From assembly GCF_025452095.1 (NCBI RefSeq), contig NZ_CP104877.1:1860001-1924000 (forward strand): 64,000 nt of DNA, read 5' to 3'. Source of the stretch: Paenarthrobacter sp. JL.01a (GTDB lineage Bacteria; Actinomycetota; Actinomycetes; Actinomycetales; Micrococcaceae). Position 1 is the first letter of the stretch. Each line of letters starts with the position of its first letter. Shown piece by piece: positions 16,967-26,894 of this stretch. The translations under genes and the position numbers were made by a program. A model generated the notes under the pieces. It was not told the origin of the DNA. It saw only the letters and a list, made by a program, of their open reading frames with translations, and ran no database searches.

Positions 16967-19483
16967 CTACTCTGACGGAGTGTCAGGCCACGCCATGCTC
17001 GGCCCGATTGCTTCCACGGGCTGGGACAACGGCACACCGGAGCCGTCCCGCCGCCCATGCTCATGGGGAAGTGCCCTCGCCACGCCGGCCGCGGATGCAG
17101 CCTTGGCCGGTCCATGCCCCGCCCAGGCGAGCAGCAGCGTGTCTTCGCCCTTGAGGAAACGGTGGACCCGGACACCGCCCGTGGCGCGGCCCTTTGCCGG
17201 GTACTCTTCGAAGGCTGTCACCTTGGCCGTTCCGGGTGCCGTGCCCGGCAGGGCGCCATTGGTTCCGGCGATGGTTACGACGACGGCGGCGGGGTCGTTG
17301 GCGCGCACGGTACCGAAGTGGATCACTTCGTCCCCGGCGGCCAGCTTGATGCCGGCCATGCCGCCGGCTGTGCGTCCCTGCGGACGGACGTTGGAGGCAC
17401 TGAACCGCAGCAATTGGGCTTGCCTGGTCACGAAGACGAGATCGACGTCGTCCTCTTGCGCGGGTTCCACGGCCAAAACCGAGTCCTTGTCCTTGAGGGC
17501 GATAATCTCCCAATCCTCACGGTTCAGCGGGTAGTCCGGCTGCACGCGCTTCACGACGCCCTGGACGGTGCCCAGCGCGAGAATGGTGTCCAAGGGTACG
17601 AAGGCCACCAAGGTCTCGCCCTTGAGCAAGGTGATGAAGTCCTTGGCGGGTACGCCTCCTGCCAGGTTGGGCAGTCCCGAAACCGGTGGCAGGACCGGCA
17701 TGTCCATGACCTGCAGCCGCAGCATGCGGCCCTGCGAGGTTACTGCGCCGATTTCGCCCCGGGCCGTGGTCTTGACGACGGACCGGAAGACGTCGTGCTT
17801 GGCGCGGGGACCGGCCTCGGCCAACGGCTCCTGGTTCGAGGTCCTGGCAATCTGGCCGGAGGTGCTCAGCAACGCCCAGCAGGGGTCGTCCGGAATCTCC
17901 AGTGGCAGGGCGGCCGCCTTGCCCTTCGGACCCGGAGCGGCCGCGAGGGCGGCGGCAACAGTCGGTGAAACGGCTTCGGATTCCAGCAGCACGGTCCGTC
18001 GGGGCGTGCCGTACTTTTCGGCAATCTCTCCGAGCTCTCCTGAGACGAGGTCCCGGAGCAATTCGTCGGAAGCCAGGATGGCTTCGAGTGCCTCGATCTC
18101 CCGGCGGAGCTCGTCCTGCTCTTTTTCCAGTTCAAGGCGGGAATACTTGGTCAGCTGACGCAGCCGCAGCTCCAGGATGTAGTTGGCCTGGATTTCGGTG
18201 AGGTCGTAGATGGACATGAGCCGTTCGCGGGCCGCCGACGCCTCGTCGGAGGAGCGGATGATCTGGATGACCTCGTCGATGTCCACGATCGCGATCAACA
18301 GGCCCTCCACCAGGTGGAGACGGTCCTTCTTCTTGCCCAGGCGGAATGAGGTGCGCCTGCGCACCACGTTGAGGCGGTGCTCAACGTAGACCCGCAACAG
18401 ATCCAGGAGCCCCAGGGTCTGGGGTTGGCCGTCCACCAGGGTGACGTTGTTGATCCCGAAGGAGTCTTCCATGGGGGAGTAGCGGTAGAGCTGCTGCAGT
18501 ACGGCGTTCGGGTTGAAGCCGTTCTTGAGCTCGATGACCAGCCGCAGGCCGTGGTTGCGGTCGGTCAGGTCGACGACGTCGCTGATGCCGGTCAGCTTCT
18601 TGGCGTTGACGGCGTCCTTGATCTTCTCGATGACCTTTTCAGGGCCCACCATGTACGGAAGCTCCGTAACCACCAGGCCCGTGCGGCGGGCCGACAACTG
18701 CTCCACCTCCACCTTGGCCCGTGTCTTGAAGGAGCCACGGCCGGTTGCGTACGCGTCGCGGATTCCATCCAGGCCCACGATCCGGCCACCGGTCGGAAGG
18801 TCGGGCCCCGGAATGAAGCGCATGATCTCATCCAGGGTTGCCTCCGGATTGGCGATCAAATGCCTGGCCGCCGCGATGACCTCAACCAGGTTGTGCGGGG
18901 CCATGTTCGTTGCCATGCCGACCGCGATGCCCGTGGTGCCATTGACCAGCAGGTTCGGGAAGGCTGCCGGGAGAACGTCCGGCTGGGTGAGCTGGTTGTC
19001 GTAGTTGGGGACGAAGTCCACCACGTCTTCGTCGAGGTGGTCGGTCATCGTCAACGCCGGGGCGGCCAGGCGCGCCTCGGTATAACGCGGAGCGGCAGGG
19101 CCGTCGTCGAGCGAGCCAAAGTTGCCATGGCCATCAATGAGCGGCAGGCGCAGCGAGAAGTCCTGCGCCATGCGCACCATGGCGTCGTAGATCGCGGCAT
19201 CGCCGTGGGGGTGGAGTTTACCCATGACCTCGCCCACCACGCGGGCACTCTTGACGTGCCCGCGGTCCGGCCGCAGGCCCATGTCCGACATCATGTACAG
19301 GATGCGGCGTTGAACAGGCTTGAGGCCGTCGCGTGCGTCCGGGAGGGCGCGGGAATAGATCACCGAGTAGGCGTACTCCAGGAAGGAGCCTTCCATCTCG
19401 GAAGTGACGTCAATGTCGACGATGTTCTCAGTGAAATCGCCAAGCGGTTCGGCTTTGCGTGCGGAAGTTTGGCTGCGGGCCAT
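16967..19483 (-). CDS. parC: DNA topoisomerase IV subunit A (type IIA, GyrA/ParC family)
   Basis: 838 residues. The breakage-reunion domain has [18 protein letters not shown] (about 45-61), the catalytic tyrosine Tyr134 in APRYTEARL, and the helix-turn-helix [17 protein letters not shown] (91-107). The C-terminal half forms the DNA-wrapping blades ([22 protein letters not shown]). The residue matching quinolone-contact Ser83 of E. coli GyrA is Ala96, while the acidic partner is kept as Asp100. It pairs with ParE encoded about 12 kb away on the other strand. Divergent from the GNAT/acyl-CoA-synthetase-like gene with a 55-base gap. Confidence 0.93.
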   Translation of the reverse strand: MARSQTSARKAEPLGDFTENIVDIDVTSEMEGSFLEYAYSVIYSRALPDARDGLKPVQRRILYMMSDMGLRPDRGHVKSARVVGEVMGKLHPHGDAAIYDAMVRMAQDFSLRLPLIDGHGNFGSLDDGPAAPRYTEARLAAPALTMTDHLDEDVVDFVPNYDNQLTQPDVLPAAFPNLLVNGTTGIAVGMATNMAPHNLVEVIAAARHLIANPEATLDEIMRFIPGPDLPTGGRIVGLDGIRDAYATGRGSFKTRAKVEVEQLSARRTGLVVTELPYMVGPEKVIEKIKDAVNAKKLTGISDVVDLTDRNHGLRLVIELKNGFNPNAVLQQLYRYSPMEDSFGINNVTLVDGQPQTLGLLDLLRVYVEHRLNVVRRRTSFRLGKKKDRLHLVEGLLIAIVDIDEVIQIIRSSDEASAARERLMSIYDLTEIQANYILELRLRQLTKYSRLELEKEQDELRREIEALEAILASDELLRDLVSGELGEIAEKYGTPRRTVLLESEAVSPTVAAALAAAPGPKGKAAALPLEIPDDPCWALLSTSGQIARTSNQEPLAEAGPRAKHDVFRSVVKTTARGEIGAVTSQGRMLRLQVMDMPVLPPVSGLPNLAGGVPAKDFITLLKGETLVAFVPLDTILALGTVQGVVKRVQPDYPLNREDWEIIALKDKDSVLAVEPAQEDDVDLVFVTRQAQLLRFSASNVRPQGRTAGGMAGIKLAAGDEVIHFGTVRANDPAAVVVTIAGTNGALPGTAPGTAKVTAFEEYPAKGRATGGVRVHRFLKGEDTLLLAWAGHGPAKAASAAGVARALPHEHGRRDGSGVPLSQPVEAIGPSMAWPDTPSE

Positions 19484-19520
19484 GGGGCAGGTGGATCCTC
19501 GAAAGTTGTACTGCGGATGT

Positions 19521-19539
19521 TTTAGCTAGGCTAAGCCTA
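19521..19539. promoter_or_regulatory. Iron-box-like palindrome and leaderless -10 at the GNAT/CoA-ligase gene
   Basis: TAGGCTAAGCCTA (19527-19539) is a perfect palindrome ending on the start codon's A. TAGGCT lies six bases before the ATG and can serve as -10 of a leaderless transcript. The 19 bases from 19521 match 13 of 19 positions of the IdeR/DtxR consensus TTAGGTTAGGCTAACCTAA, including the core TAGGCTAA. Iron control is only a hint. Confidence 0.35.
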
Positions 19540-22226
19540 TGGTGGATCAGCCCGGCGTCGGCATTTATCCGGAATATTGGGAGGCCGATGTCGTCCTGCG
19601 CGACGGCGGAACCGCCCACCTGCGTCCCATTCGGCCCGAGGACGCCGATGCCCTGCAGGCCTTCCATGCGGGCCAGTCGCAGGCCTCCATCTACATGCGG
19701 TTCTTCTCGTTCAAACCGAGGCTGTCCGGGAAGGAAGTGCGCCGCTTCACGGAAGTGGACCACATCAACCGCGTAGCCTTCGTGATCACCATCGGCGGCG
19801 AAATCATGGGCATTGGCCGCTACGACCGCCTCGATGACCCCAGCGAAGCCGAGGTTGCCTTCAACATTTCCGACGCCCACCAAGGCCGGGGTATCGGTTC
19901 GATCCTCCTGGAACACCTGGCGGTCGCCGCACGGGAGAACGGCATCCGGCGCTTCACCGCCGAGGTCCTGCCGGACAACCGCAAGATGCTGATGGTCTTC
20001 GCGGACGCCGGGTACGACCTCAAACGGCAATTCGACGACGGCGTTGTGAGTGTCGAGTTCAACATTGACCCCACCGAAAAATCGCGGGCGGTCATGGAGT
20101 CCCGGGAGCACCGTGCGGAGGCGCGCAGCGTACGCGACCTCCTGTCGCCGTCGTCGGTGGCTGTCATTGGTGCCAGCCGCAACTGGGGAACGGTCGGCTA
20201 CCAACTGCTTGAGCACATCATCGAAGGTGGTTTCAAGGGGCCCGTCTACGCCGTCAACCCTGAAGCCTTTGAGCTCGCCGGCATGATCTCGTTCTCAAAA
20301 TTGTCCGAGATCCCCGGCCCGGTCCAGTTGGCGATCATCGCGGTGCCCTATGAAGAGGTGCCCAAGGTGGTGGACGATTGCGCGGCGGCCGGGGTCAAAG
20401 GCATCGTGGTGGCTACTGCGGGATTCGCCGACGACGGTGAGCGCGGTTTGGCGCGCCAGCACGAACTGGTGCGGCGGGCACGGGCCAACGGTATGCGCGT
20501 GATCGGTCCGGAGTCGCTCGGGATCCTGAACACGCACCCCGCGGTCTCCTTGAATGCTTCCATGGCACCGACCATGCCGCCGCGCGGGAGCCTGGGCCTG
20601 TTCAGCCAGTCCGCCGCCGTAGGTGTGGCGGTATATGCCGCCGCAAGCCGCCGCCGGCTGGGGTTGTCCTCCTTCCTGTCCGCAGGCAACCGCGCTGATG
20701 TCTCCGGCAACGACGTCATGCAGTACTGGGAGGACGACGCCGACACGTCCGCCGTCGGGCTCTATCTGGAGTCCATCGGCAACCCGCGCAAGTTCTCGCG
20801 GCTGGCGCGCCGGCTCTCGCGCAACAAGCCGGTCATTGTTGCCAAGTCGGACGTTACCGGCCTCACGCTGCCGCCCGGTCACGAGGTCCGGACCACCCAG
20901 GCGCCGTCCGCTGCCCTGGACGCCATGATGCGCCAGGCCGGTGTTATCCGGGTCGACACCATCGAACAGCTCATGGACATCGCCCAGATCGCCGCTTCCC
21001 AGGCGTTGCCCCAAGGCCCGGGACTGGCGGTGTACTCCAACTCGGTTGCCTTGGCCAAAGTGGTGGCCGACAGTGCGGTTCCGCTTGGCCTGGACGTCAC
21101 CCGCCTGGTCACGGAGGTGGACCTCGACGCCGGAATGTCACTGGCGCTGCCGGCGCTGCGGGCCAGCCTGCAGGAAAGCCTTGCCGACGACTCCGTCCAC
21201 GCCGTGGTCGCCGCCCTTCTCCCGGCCCGCGGCCTGACCGTGGAGGCTCTGGCAGGCGTCCTTGCCGAATGCGCCGCGGAGGCCGGGAAGCCCGTTATCG
21301 CGGCCTTCACGGGCATCCTCGATCCTTCTGTCCAGGTGGAGGGCATGGTGGGCGCTGCAGGGAAGCCGCCGCTGCCTTGCTACTCCAACGCCGGGGCGGC
21401 CGTAGCGGCACTGGCCGCCATTGTCCGTTATGCGCAGTGGCGGGACCGCGACCACGGACTTTTCGTCGAGCCTGAGGGCTGCGACCTGGAGGGCACCCGG
21501 GAGAGGCTGGCGGCCATGCTGGCCGGTGTCACCGGCGAAAAGATCAGAAAGCTCGACGCCGGTGCAGCTGCGGCATTGCTTGCAGGCTACGGCATCGCGG
21601 TACTGCCGAGCATCGGGTTCGGCAGTGATGAGGAAGCCATTGAAGCAGCTGAGGCCGTGGGGTGGCCGGTGGTGTTGAAGACCACCGATCCAGCCCTCCG
21701 GCACAGGCTGGACCTGGGTGGAGTGCGCCTGGACATCCAGGACGCCCAGTCCCTGCGGCAGAACATCGCGCAGATGCGCCGGGCACTGGAACCGTACGGC
21801 TCGCCGTCGCTGGAAATCCAGGCCATGGCGCCGGTGGGGCAGGCCTGCACTTTCCGTGCCATGGAGGATCCGCTCCTGGGTCCCGTGGTCTCGTTCGGTT
21901 TGGCCGGCGACGCCGTGAACCTCCTGGATGACTGGGCGCACAGGGTGCCGCCGCTCTCGGCTGCCGACCTGCACGATGTCATCCGGTCGCCACGGGCCTC
22001 GAGGAAGCTCTTTGGGTACCAGGGGCTCCCGGCCGTGGACGTGGCAGCCCTTGAGGACATTGCCGCCAGGCTTGCCAAGCTCAAGGATGACCACCCGGGA
22101 ATCGCGTTGGTGGAGTTCAACCCGGTTCTTGCGGGGCCCGCAGGGGCCACGATCCTGGGGGCCGAAGTGTGGATCGGCAATGCGGCCCAGCGCACGGACA
22201 GCGCTCGCCGGGCGATGCGAAGTTAG
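19539..22226 (+). CDS. Bifunctional GNAT acetyltransferase / NDP-forming acyl-CoA synthetase-like protein (PatA type)
   Basis: 895 residues. Domain order: an N-terminal GNAT domain (about 20-185, acetyl-CoA motif AHQGRGIGSILLEHL), then a CoA-binding Rossmann domain (SSVAVIGASRNWGTVGYQLLEHI, about 205-225), two ligase-CoA domains (GPESLGILN, LGLFSQSAAVGVAVY), and a C-terminal ATP-grasp-like domain (AGYGIAVLPSIG, VGWPVVLKTTDP, LVEFNPVLAG). Proteins of this build acetylate lysines of metabolic enzymes such as acetyl-CoA synthetase; the ligase part generally acts as a sensor and not an enzyme. The GNAT-first order is the one seen in Streptomyces. No ribosome binding site is visible; a TAGGCT six bases upstream suggests a leaderless mRNA. 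Confidence 0.88.
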   Translation: MVDQPGVGIYPEYWEADVVLRDGGTAHLRPIRPEDADALQAFHAGQSQASIYMRFFSFKPRLSGKEVRRFTEVDHINRVAFVITIGGEIMGIGRYDRLDDPSEAEVAFNISDAHQGRGIGSILLEHLAVAARENGIRRFTAEVLPDNRKMLMVFADAGYDLKRQFDDGVVSVEFNIDPTEKSRAVMESREHRAEARSVRDLLSPSSVAVIGASRNWGTVGYQLLEHIIEGGFKGPVYAVNPEAFELAGMISFSKLSEIPGPVQLAIIAVPYEEVPKVVDDCAAAGVKGIVVATAGFADDGERGLARQHELVRRARANGMRVIGPESLGILNTHPAVSLNASMAPTMPPRGSLGLFSQSAAVGVAVYAAASRRRLGLSSFLSAGNRADVSGNDVMQYWEDDADTSAVGLYLESIGNPRKFSRLARRLSRNKPVIVAKSDVTGLTLPPGHEVRTTQAPSAALDAMMRQAGVIRVDTIEQLMDIAQIAASQALPQGPGLAVYSNSVALAKVVADSAVPLGLDVTRLVTEVDLDAGMSLALPALRASLQESLADDSVHAVVAALLPARGLTVEALAGVLAECAAEAGKPVIAAFTGILDPSVQVEGMVGAAGKPPLPCYSNAGAAVAALAAIVRYAQWRDRDHGLFVEPEGCDLEGTRERLAAMLAGVTGEKIRKLDAGAAAALLAGYGIAVLPSIGFGSDEEAIEAAEAVGWPVVLKTTDPALRHRLDLGGVRLDIQDAQSLRQNIAQMRRALEPYGSPSLEIQAMAPVGQACTFRAMEDPLLGPVVSFGLAGDAVNLLDDWAHRVPPLSAADLHDVIRSPRASRKLFGYQGLPAVDVAALEDIAARLAKLKDDHPGIALVEFNPVLAGPAGATILGAEVWIGNAAQRTDSARRAMRS

Positions 22227-22283
22227 CCACAGGGGAGCGGTGGGCGGTTAGGAAGTCACCATGCGATCTGTGAAAATGGGGGA

Positions 22284-23009
22284 ATGAGCACCCAGTCTCC
22301 GACGCCTCAATCCCGCCCGTCCAACAATGGGAACCATGCCGCGCACAACCACAGCTCGCAGGGACAAAGCCTGGAGCAGGCCCTGCAGCAGGCCGGTTTC
22401 TACCCGCGGTTGGTGGCCGACGTCGTCGATGACGCCCTGGATGGCCGCGAGTGCTTGTCACACCTGGTCCACCTCGAGACGCACTTCGACCGCGCGGAGG
22501 TCCGGCGCCACATCACCGTGCTGGTCCTGACGGAGGACATGCTGGTGATCACCCATGTCGATGACCAGCAGTTGGACGAGGCAGGCGAGCAGATCGTTGC
22601 CCAGATCTCCACGGAGTCAGTGCCCGTTGCCCAGATCCGCTCGGTGGTCCTCAGCTACATGTACTCGCAGCCGCAGAACTACAAGTCCTCCGATCCCGTC
22701 CGGGAGCTGACCGTATCCATCGCGTGGTCGGGTGGGCAGCGGCTCGACATGGGGCCGGCAAGCTGCGGGGATCCCCAATGCGAGGCCGATCACGGCTACA
22801 CCGGGACCATCGCCCAGGAAGATATTGTGCTGCGCATCAGTGCCGAAGCTGACGGACTGCAGGCTGTCCAGGACGCCAAACTCTTTGCCCGCGCCCTGCG
22901 CGCAGTCAACACGGGAAACCCTGCCCCGGTCCAGCACTCCAGCATTCCGGCCCCCAGGCCTCGTTCGGGCGTTTTCAGCAACCGCCTGAGCCGCGGACAC
23001 CAGCGTTGA
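22284..23009 (+). CDS. DUF5998 family protein
   Basis: 241 residues. After a polar Ser/Asn/His-rich N-terminus (about 1-28), the conserved part runs from LEQALQQAGFYPRLVADVVDDAL to LFARALRAV, with RRHITVLVLTEDMLVITHVDD and the patch GPASCGDPQCEADHGYTGT containing two Cys and a His. The family is confined to actinobacteria and has no known function. Its stop overlaps the TTG start of the downstream phosphodiesterase gene, and tdk follows with another overlap, so the three are translationally coupled. Confidence 0.82.
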   Translation: MSTQSPTPQSRPSNNGNHAAHNHSSQGQSLEQALQQAGFYPRLVADVVDDALDGRECLSHLVHLETHFDRAEVRRHITVLVLTEDMLVITHVDDQQLDEAGEQIVAQISTESVPVAQIRSVVLSYMYSQPQNYKSSDPVRELTVSIAWSGGQRLDMGPASCGDPQCEADHGYTGTIAQEDIVLRISAEADGLQAVQDAKLFARALRAVNTGNPAPVQHSSIPAPRPRSGVFSNRLSRGHQR

Positions 23010-24220
23010 GCGACACCGCGCAGACCCCTGCGTCGACGACGACAGCTGAGCTTCCGGCACCACCGCTTTTCGGGACGAAATCGATCGCTGAGGTTTTGAC
23101 GAGTTCCGCGGCCGCCCTTGGCGTCCCCGGTTTTACCAACCAGCTCCAACTGCCGCCCACCCAGCGTGTCTGCGTTGTCCTCGCCGACGGGCTGGGACGG
23201 AACCTGCTCAAGCAGAAGGCTTCCCATACGCCGTTCCTGCGCTCGGTTGTTGCCGCAGGCCAAGGGAACGTTCCGGCGTGGCTGGATTCGGCCTTTCCCA
23301 GCACCACGGCGGCTTCCCTGGCAAGCCTTGGCACAGGACTGCCCGCCGGGCACCACGGAATGGTCGGCTATGACGTGCTGGACCCTGCCCAGGACAAGGT
23401 GGTCAACCTCCTGGGCAACTGGGACGCCCAGGTGGATCCGGCGACGTGGCAGCCCCATCCAACGGTCTTTGAACGCGTAGCCCAGGAGCTGGACGTTGTC
23501 ACCGTGAGCCTGCCCCAGTTCGGCAACTCGCCCATGACCCAGGCAGCGCTCCGGGGGAGCCGCTTCGTCGGCGGGACGTCCCTGCACGCCCGCACAGCTG
23601 CCGCGGCCGAAGCCATGTCCGGCGGTGGCCGGTCGCTGATGTACTTCTACGCCAACGAATTGGACAAGGCCGGTCACCGCTACGGATGCCAGTCCGACCG
23701 CTGGGAGCACCAGATCGAGGAGCTCGACTCCACGGTGAAGCGGCTCTCCGCGACACTTCCCGCGGGCACCACCATCCTGTTGACCGGCGACCACGGCATG
23801 CTGGACGTCCCGGAATCCCAACGGATCGACTACTCGGCCGATGAGTCGTTGGTGGCCGGTGTCCGGCACACCGCGGGGGAACCCCGCATGGTGCACCTTT
23901 ACCTGGAGCCTGATGCCACTGACGCCCACCGCACTTCGCTGGTGGATGCCTGGAGACGGCGCTTTGGCGAGAGGATCTGGGTCTTCACGCGCGAACAGGC
24001 CGTGGCAGCCGGGCTGTTCGGCGACGTTCTTCCTTCGGTTGCTCCAAGGATCGGCGATGTCATGATTGCGGCCCGGGACACCCTGGCCCTCTACGACACC
24101 CGCCGAGTGCGTCCGTCCTCATTGGAGGTCGTGGGACAGCACGGTTCATTGACCCGGGCTGAGCGCGAAGTACCGCTTGTGTGCTTCAGTGCAGCCGGCA
24201 GGAAAGGCAAACGTGGCTGA
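23006..24220 (+). CDS. Alkaline phosphatase-superfamily nucleotide pyrophosphatase/phosphodiesterase
   Basis: 404 residues, TTG start at 23006 overlapping the previous stop (TTGA). The binuclear metal centre of the family is visible: Asp in VVLADGLGRN, the Thr nucleophile in AFPSTTAASLASLGTG, Asp and His in ANELDKAGHRYG, Asp-His in LLTGDHGMLDV and a final His in VVGQHGSLTRAE. Such enzymes hydrolyse phosphodiester or pyrophosphate bonds in nucleotides or related compounds. No signal peptide is seen, so a cytoplasmic enzyme. Coupling to thymidine kinase hints at a nucleotide-related role, but this is inference. Confidence 0.88.
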   Translation: MSDTAQTPASTTTAELPAPPLFGTKSIAEVLTSSAAALGVPGFTNQLQLPPTQRVCVVLADGLGRNLLKQKASHTPFLRSVVAAGQGNVPAWLDSAFPSTTAASLASLGTGLPAGHHGMVGYDVLDPAQDKVVNLLGNWDAQVDPATWQPHPTVFERVAQELDVVTVSLPQFGNSPMTQAALRGSRFVGGTSLHARTAAAAEAMSGGGRSLMYFYANELDKAGHRYGCQSDRWEHQIEELDSTVKRLSATLPAGTTILLTGDHGMLDVPESQRIDYSADESLVAGVRHTAGEPRMVHLYLEPDATDAHRTSLVDAWRRRFGERIWVFTREQAVAAGLFGDVLPSVAPRIGDVMIAARDTLALYDTRRVRPSSLEVVGQHGSLTRAEREVPLVCFSAAGRKGKRG

Positions 24221-24932
24221 ACTGGTCTTTTTCTCCGGGACCATGGACTGCGGAAAGTCCACGCTGGCGCTCCAAATGGACCACAACCACCGTGCCCGGG
24301 GACGGGGCGGTGTCCGCTTCAGCCGAAATGACCGTGCCGGCGATTCCATGATTTCGAGCCGGCTGGGCCTGACAACCGACGCCGTGGAAGTGGAAGACGC
24401 AACCGATTTCTGGGACGAGGTCGTGATCCGCCGGACCAGCGGACTCCGGGTGGACTACCTGATTTGTGACGAGGCCCAGTTCTATTCCCCGGGCCAGGTC
24501 GAACAGCTGGCACGCGTGGTGGACGAGATGGACGTGGATGTCTTCGCTTTTGGGATCACGTCCGATTTCCGCACGCGCTTGTTCCCGGGTTCACAGCGGC
24601 TCATCGAACTGGCCGACAGGGTCCAGGTCCTGCAGGTCGAGGCCCTGTGCTGGTGCGGCCGAAGGGCAACCCAGAACGCCCGGACGCTCAACGGCATCAT
24701 GGTGGTGGAAGGCGAACAGGTCATGGTGGGCGATGTGGCTCCCACCTCAGGAGACAACGAAGGCCGATCCGATGCGGGTGTCGTCGGCTATGAAACCTTG
24801 TGCCGCCGTCACTACATGCGGAGGGTCACCGCCCACGGCGCCAACCTGATGGCCGGCGCCGATCAGCCTTTGCCCTTCGACATCGATGCGTGCCTTTGGC
24901 CTGGAGCGGGACAACCGGGCACCCAGGCTTAG
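24213..24932 (+). CDS. tdk: Thymidine kinase (type II)
   Basis: 239 residues. The start is GTG at 24213, overlapping the previous stop and preceded by AGGAAAGG at 24200-24207. Walker A is GTMDCGKST (about residues 8-16), Walker B is LICDEAQFY (about 84-92), and the zinc-binding lasso provides CWCGR (about 147) and a late CRRHY. It phosphorylates thymidine in pyrimidine salvage. The dUTPase gene lies about 2.5 kb further on. It converges with sepH, with only 13 bases between the stops. Confidence 0.93.
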   Translation: MAELVFFSGTMDCGKSTLALQMDHNHRARGRGGVRFSRNDRAGDSMISSRLGLTTDAVEVEDATDFWDEVVIRRTSGLRVDYLICDEAQFYSPGQVEQLARVVDEMDVDVFAFGITSDFRTRLFPGSQRLIELADRVQVLQVEALCWCGRRATQNARTLNGIMVVEGEQVMVGDVAPTSGDNEGRSDAGVVGYETLCRRHYMRRVTAHGANLMAGADQPLPFDIDACLWPGAGQPGTQA

Positions 24933-24945
24933 CCCGGTACCAGGG

Positions 24946-26289
24946 TCAGTCTCCGCGCGCTCCGAAGACGATCTCATCCCAGCTCGGGATGCTGGACCTC
25001 TTGGGGCGTGTCGGTTGGCGTTCCGCCGGTGTTTCGACGTGTTGCCGGGTGTCCGGTTCGCTGGCCTCTTCCGCAGGCGCTTCGTCTGCGGCTGCAGCAT
25101 CCCCTATGACGTCCTCAGTGTGGCCGCCGTGGTCGTTTACAGGCGCTTCTGCTGCCGGGCCGCCGCCCAGCAGCTCGTCCAGGCCTGCCGGTTTGCGGCC
25201 CGCCAAGGGCGTGACAGGCCGGATGGGGCCGGCGATGACGGTGATCTCACGGGTATCGGTGCTGACGCCATTGTGGAGCTTCAGCGAATCGTCGTCGTCA
25301 TCGGCGTCGAAATGCCGCGGGGCAAGGCTCAAACGGGAGATCATCGAGGGCCGGCCGTCCCTGCGTGCAAGTTCCTCTTCCACGGAAACCTCGGAGCCGC
25401 GGTTCGCAACATCGCTTTCTGCCGGCACTTCGGCCTCGTCCTCGCCCGGACGTGGATGGGCCGCCGGCACGTTGCTCAACAGGACAGCCAAGGCGTCGTC
25501 GCCGTCCTCGTCGACACCAAGGCGCTGGCCGCGGCGTGAGCGGAGCATCTCCAGGAGGCTGTCCGATTCCTTGGCCGATGCACGGGCAGCTGATTCGGCG
25601 TCGGTCTCAAAATCGAAAGGGCGGTCGGAGACCGCGGCGAGGCGTCGGGCAGGTACGGGGCCGTCGAGTGGCTCAAGTTCGCTGAGCTGCTGGGCCCAGC
25701 GGTTTGCGTTCTGCAGTGACTTGCGTTGGGGACTGAAAGTCCACATCGCCGGCGGCTCCTCGCCGATGCTGCCATGTGTGCCGGGGACGGCTTCGAACCT
25801 GGCAACGACGGTCCAGGAACCATCGGGGCGGCGCCACGAATCCCACTCGACGGTCGATGGGTCGATGCCGTGTGCGGACAGCCTGTGCTCCACCATTTCG
25901 CCAAGCGTGGCTGGTGCATCTCCGAAAGCGGAGCGGTAGGCGTCATGGCCCGGGGCCGGGGCGGCAACTTCAATGCCGCGGGCTTGCCGGGCAACGTACT
26001 CGCGCTCGGCAAGGACGGGACCTTCATAGCGCTGGACGTTTGCCAGCGGGAGGCCGGAGAGTTCGGCTACTTCTGCTGCGGTCGCACCGCTGCGGATCCG
26101 TGCCTGGATGTCCCTGGGGGACATGGCAATGGGCGTCTCGGAGGCGCGGGCGGCCACTTGTGCCGGTGTCCGGATCGCTGCCGCCCTCAAAGCCTCGTCG
26201 ATCGGAAGCTGGAACATCGCACCGCCCGGGCCGCTTAAGAGCAGGTGCCCGCCGTCGTCGTGGACGCCTACCAGCCGTAGATCCTGCAT
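24946..26289 (-). CDS. sepH: Septation protein SepH (DUF3071)
   Basis: 447 residues. The start is ATG at 26289 (MQDLRLVGVHDDGGHLLL) with GGAGGG four bases before it. The N-terminal domain (about 1-180) contains a helix-turn-helix-like stretch (SPRDIQARIRSGATAAEVAELSG) and the conserved EWDSWRRPDGSWTVVARF. The rest is a long acidic, disordered region ending in a basic-hydrophobic tail (RPKRSSIPSWDEIVFG). SepH of Streptomyces and mycobacteria binds FtsZ and promotes Z-ring formation. Divergent from the DUF4193 gene across 284 bases with no other gene visible. Confidence 0.9.
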   Translation of the reverse strand: MQDLRLVGVHDDGGHLLLSGPGGAMFQLPIDEALRAAAIRTPAQVAARASETPIAMSPRDIQARIRSGATAAEVAELSGLPLANVQRYEGPVLAEREYVARQARGIEVAAPAPGHDAYRSAFGDAPATLGEMVEHRLSAHGIDPSTVEWDSWRRPDGSWTVVARFEAVPGTHGSIGEEPPAMWTFSPQRKSLQNANRWAQQLSELEPLDGPVPARRLAAVSDRPFDFETDAESAARASAKESDSLLEMLRSRRGQRLGVDEDGDDALAVLLSNVPAAHPRPGEDEAEVPAESDVANRGSEVSVEEELARRDGRPSMISRLSLAPRHFDADDDDDSLKLHNGVSTDTREITVIAGPIRPVTPLAGRKPAGLDELLGGGPAAEAPVNDHGGHTEDVIGDAAAADEAPAEEASEPDTRQHVETPAERQPTRPKRSSIPSWDEIVFGARGD

Positions 26290-26573
26290 AACACCCTCCA
26301 CCACATGGCATAACTGACATTCGAAACTCTGCCACCAGCCGGGAGCATTTCCTACTAGGAGGGAGGGCGTGCCGTGATTTTCCGCAGAAACCCGGGCGGA
26401 TCGGGCGCACCGGCTGGTCCAGGGGAGCGCTATGGACTTTCGATGGGCGACGGAGGACAATCTGGCCGATATCGGGCACAAATCCGACGTGCTTGGTGTT
26501 GCATACACCTGGCGGCACGAAAGGGTGTTGCCGGGATCCCACCCAAAGCAGGGACGGAGGACGAAGAAAGACC

Positions 26574-26873
26574 ATGGCTACGGATTATGATGCTCCCCGG
26601 AAGACAGAGGAAGACGTCAGCGAGGATTCCCTGGAGGAACTCAAGACGCGCCAGTCGGGGAAACAGTCCTCAGCGGTTGATGTGGATGAGACCGATCTTG
26701 CTGACGGGTTCGAACTTCCGGGAGCCGACCTCTCCGGAGAGGAACTGCTGATTCAGGTCATGCCTCCGCAGCCTGATGAGTTCACCTGTTTCAACTGTTT
26801 CCTGGTCAAGCACAGGTCGCAGATTGCTGCCGAACGGGGCGGTCACCTGTATTGCACCGAATGTGAAAGCTGA
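26574..26873 (+). CDS. DUF4193 small zinc-ribbon protein
   Basis: 99 residues; ATG at 26574 with GGACGGAGGA upstream. The N-terminal two thirds are acidic (MATDYDAPRKTEEDVSEDS onward); the C-terminus has FTCFNCFLVKHRSQ and LYCTECES, a four-Cys zinc ribbon. Members of DUF4193 occur throughout actinobacteria next to dut and DUF3093 genes. The acidic arm plus ribbon resembles proteins that associate with RNA polymerase, but no function is established. Confidence 0.87.
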   Translation: MATDYDAPRKTEEDVSEDSLEELKTRQSGKQSSAVDVDETDLADGFELPGADLSGEELLIQVMPPQPDEFTCFNCFLVKHRSQIAAERGGHLYCTECES

Positions 26874-26894
26874 CCCGGACGCCCCGGGCCTGCT

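Noticed and set aside
24319..24513. Small antisense frames in tdk and elsewhere as regulatory RNAs or peptides
   Set aside because: No promoter, ribosome binding site or conserved composition visible.
26290..26573. Gene in the 284-base sepH-DUF4193 intergenic region (plus-strand frame from 26374)
   Set aside because: The frame runs into the DUF4193 gene in another phase and has no recognisable protein pattern; the region is taken as two divergent promoters.
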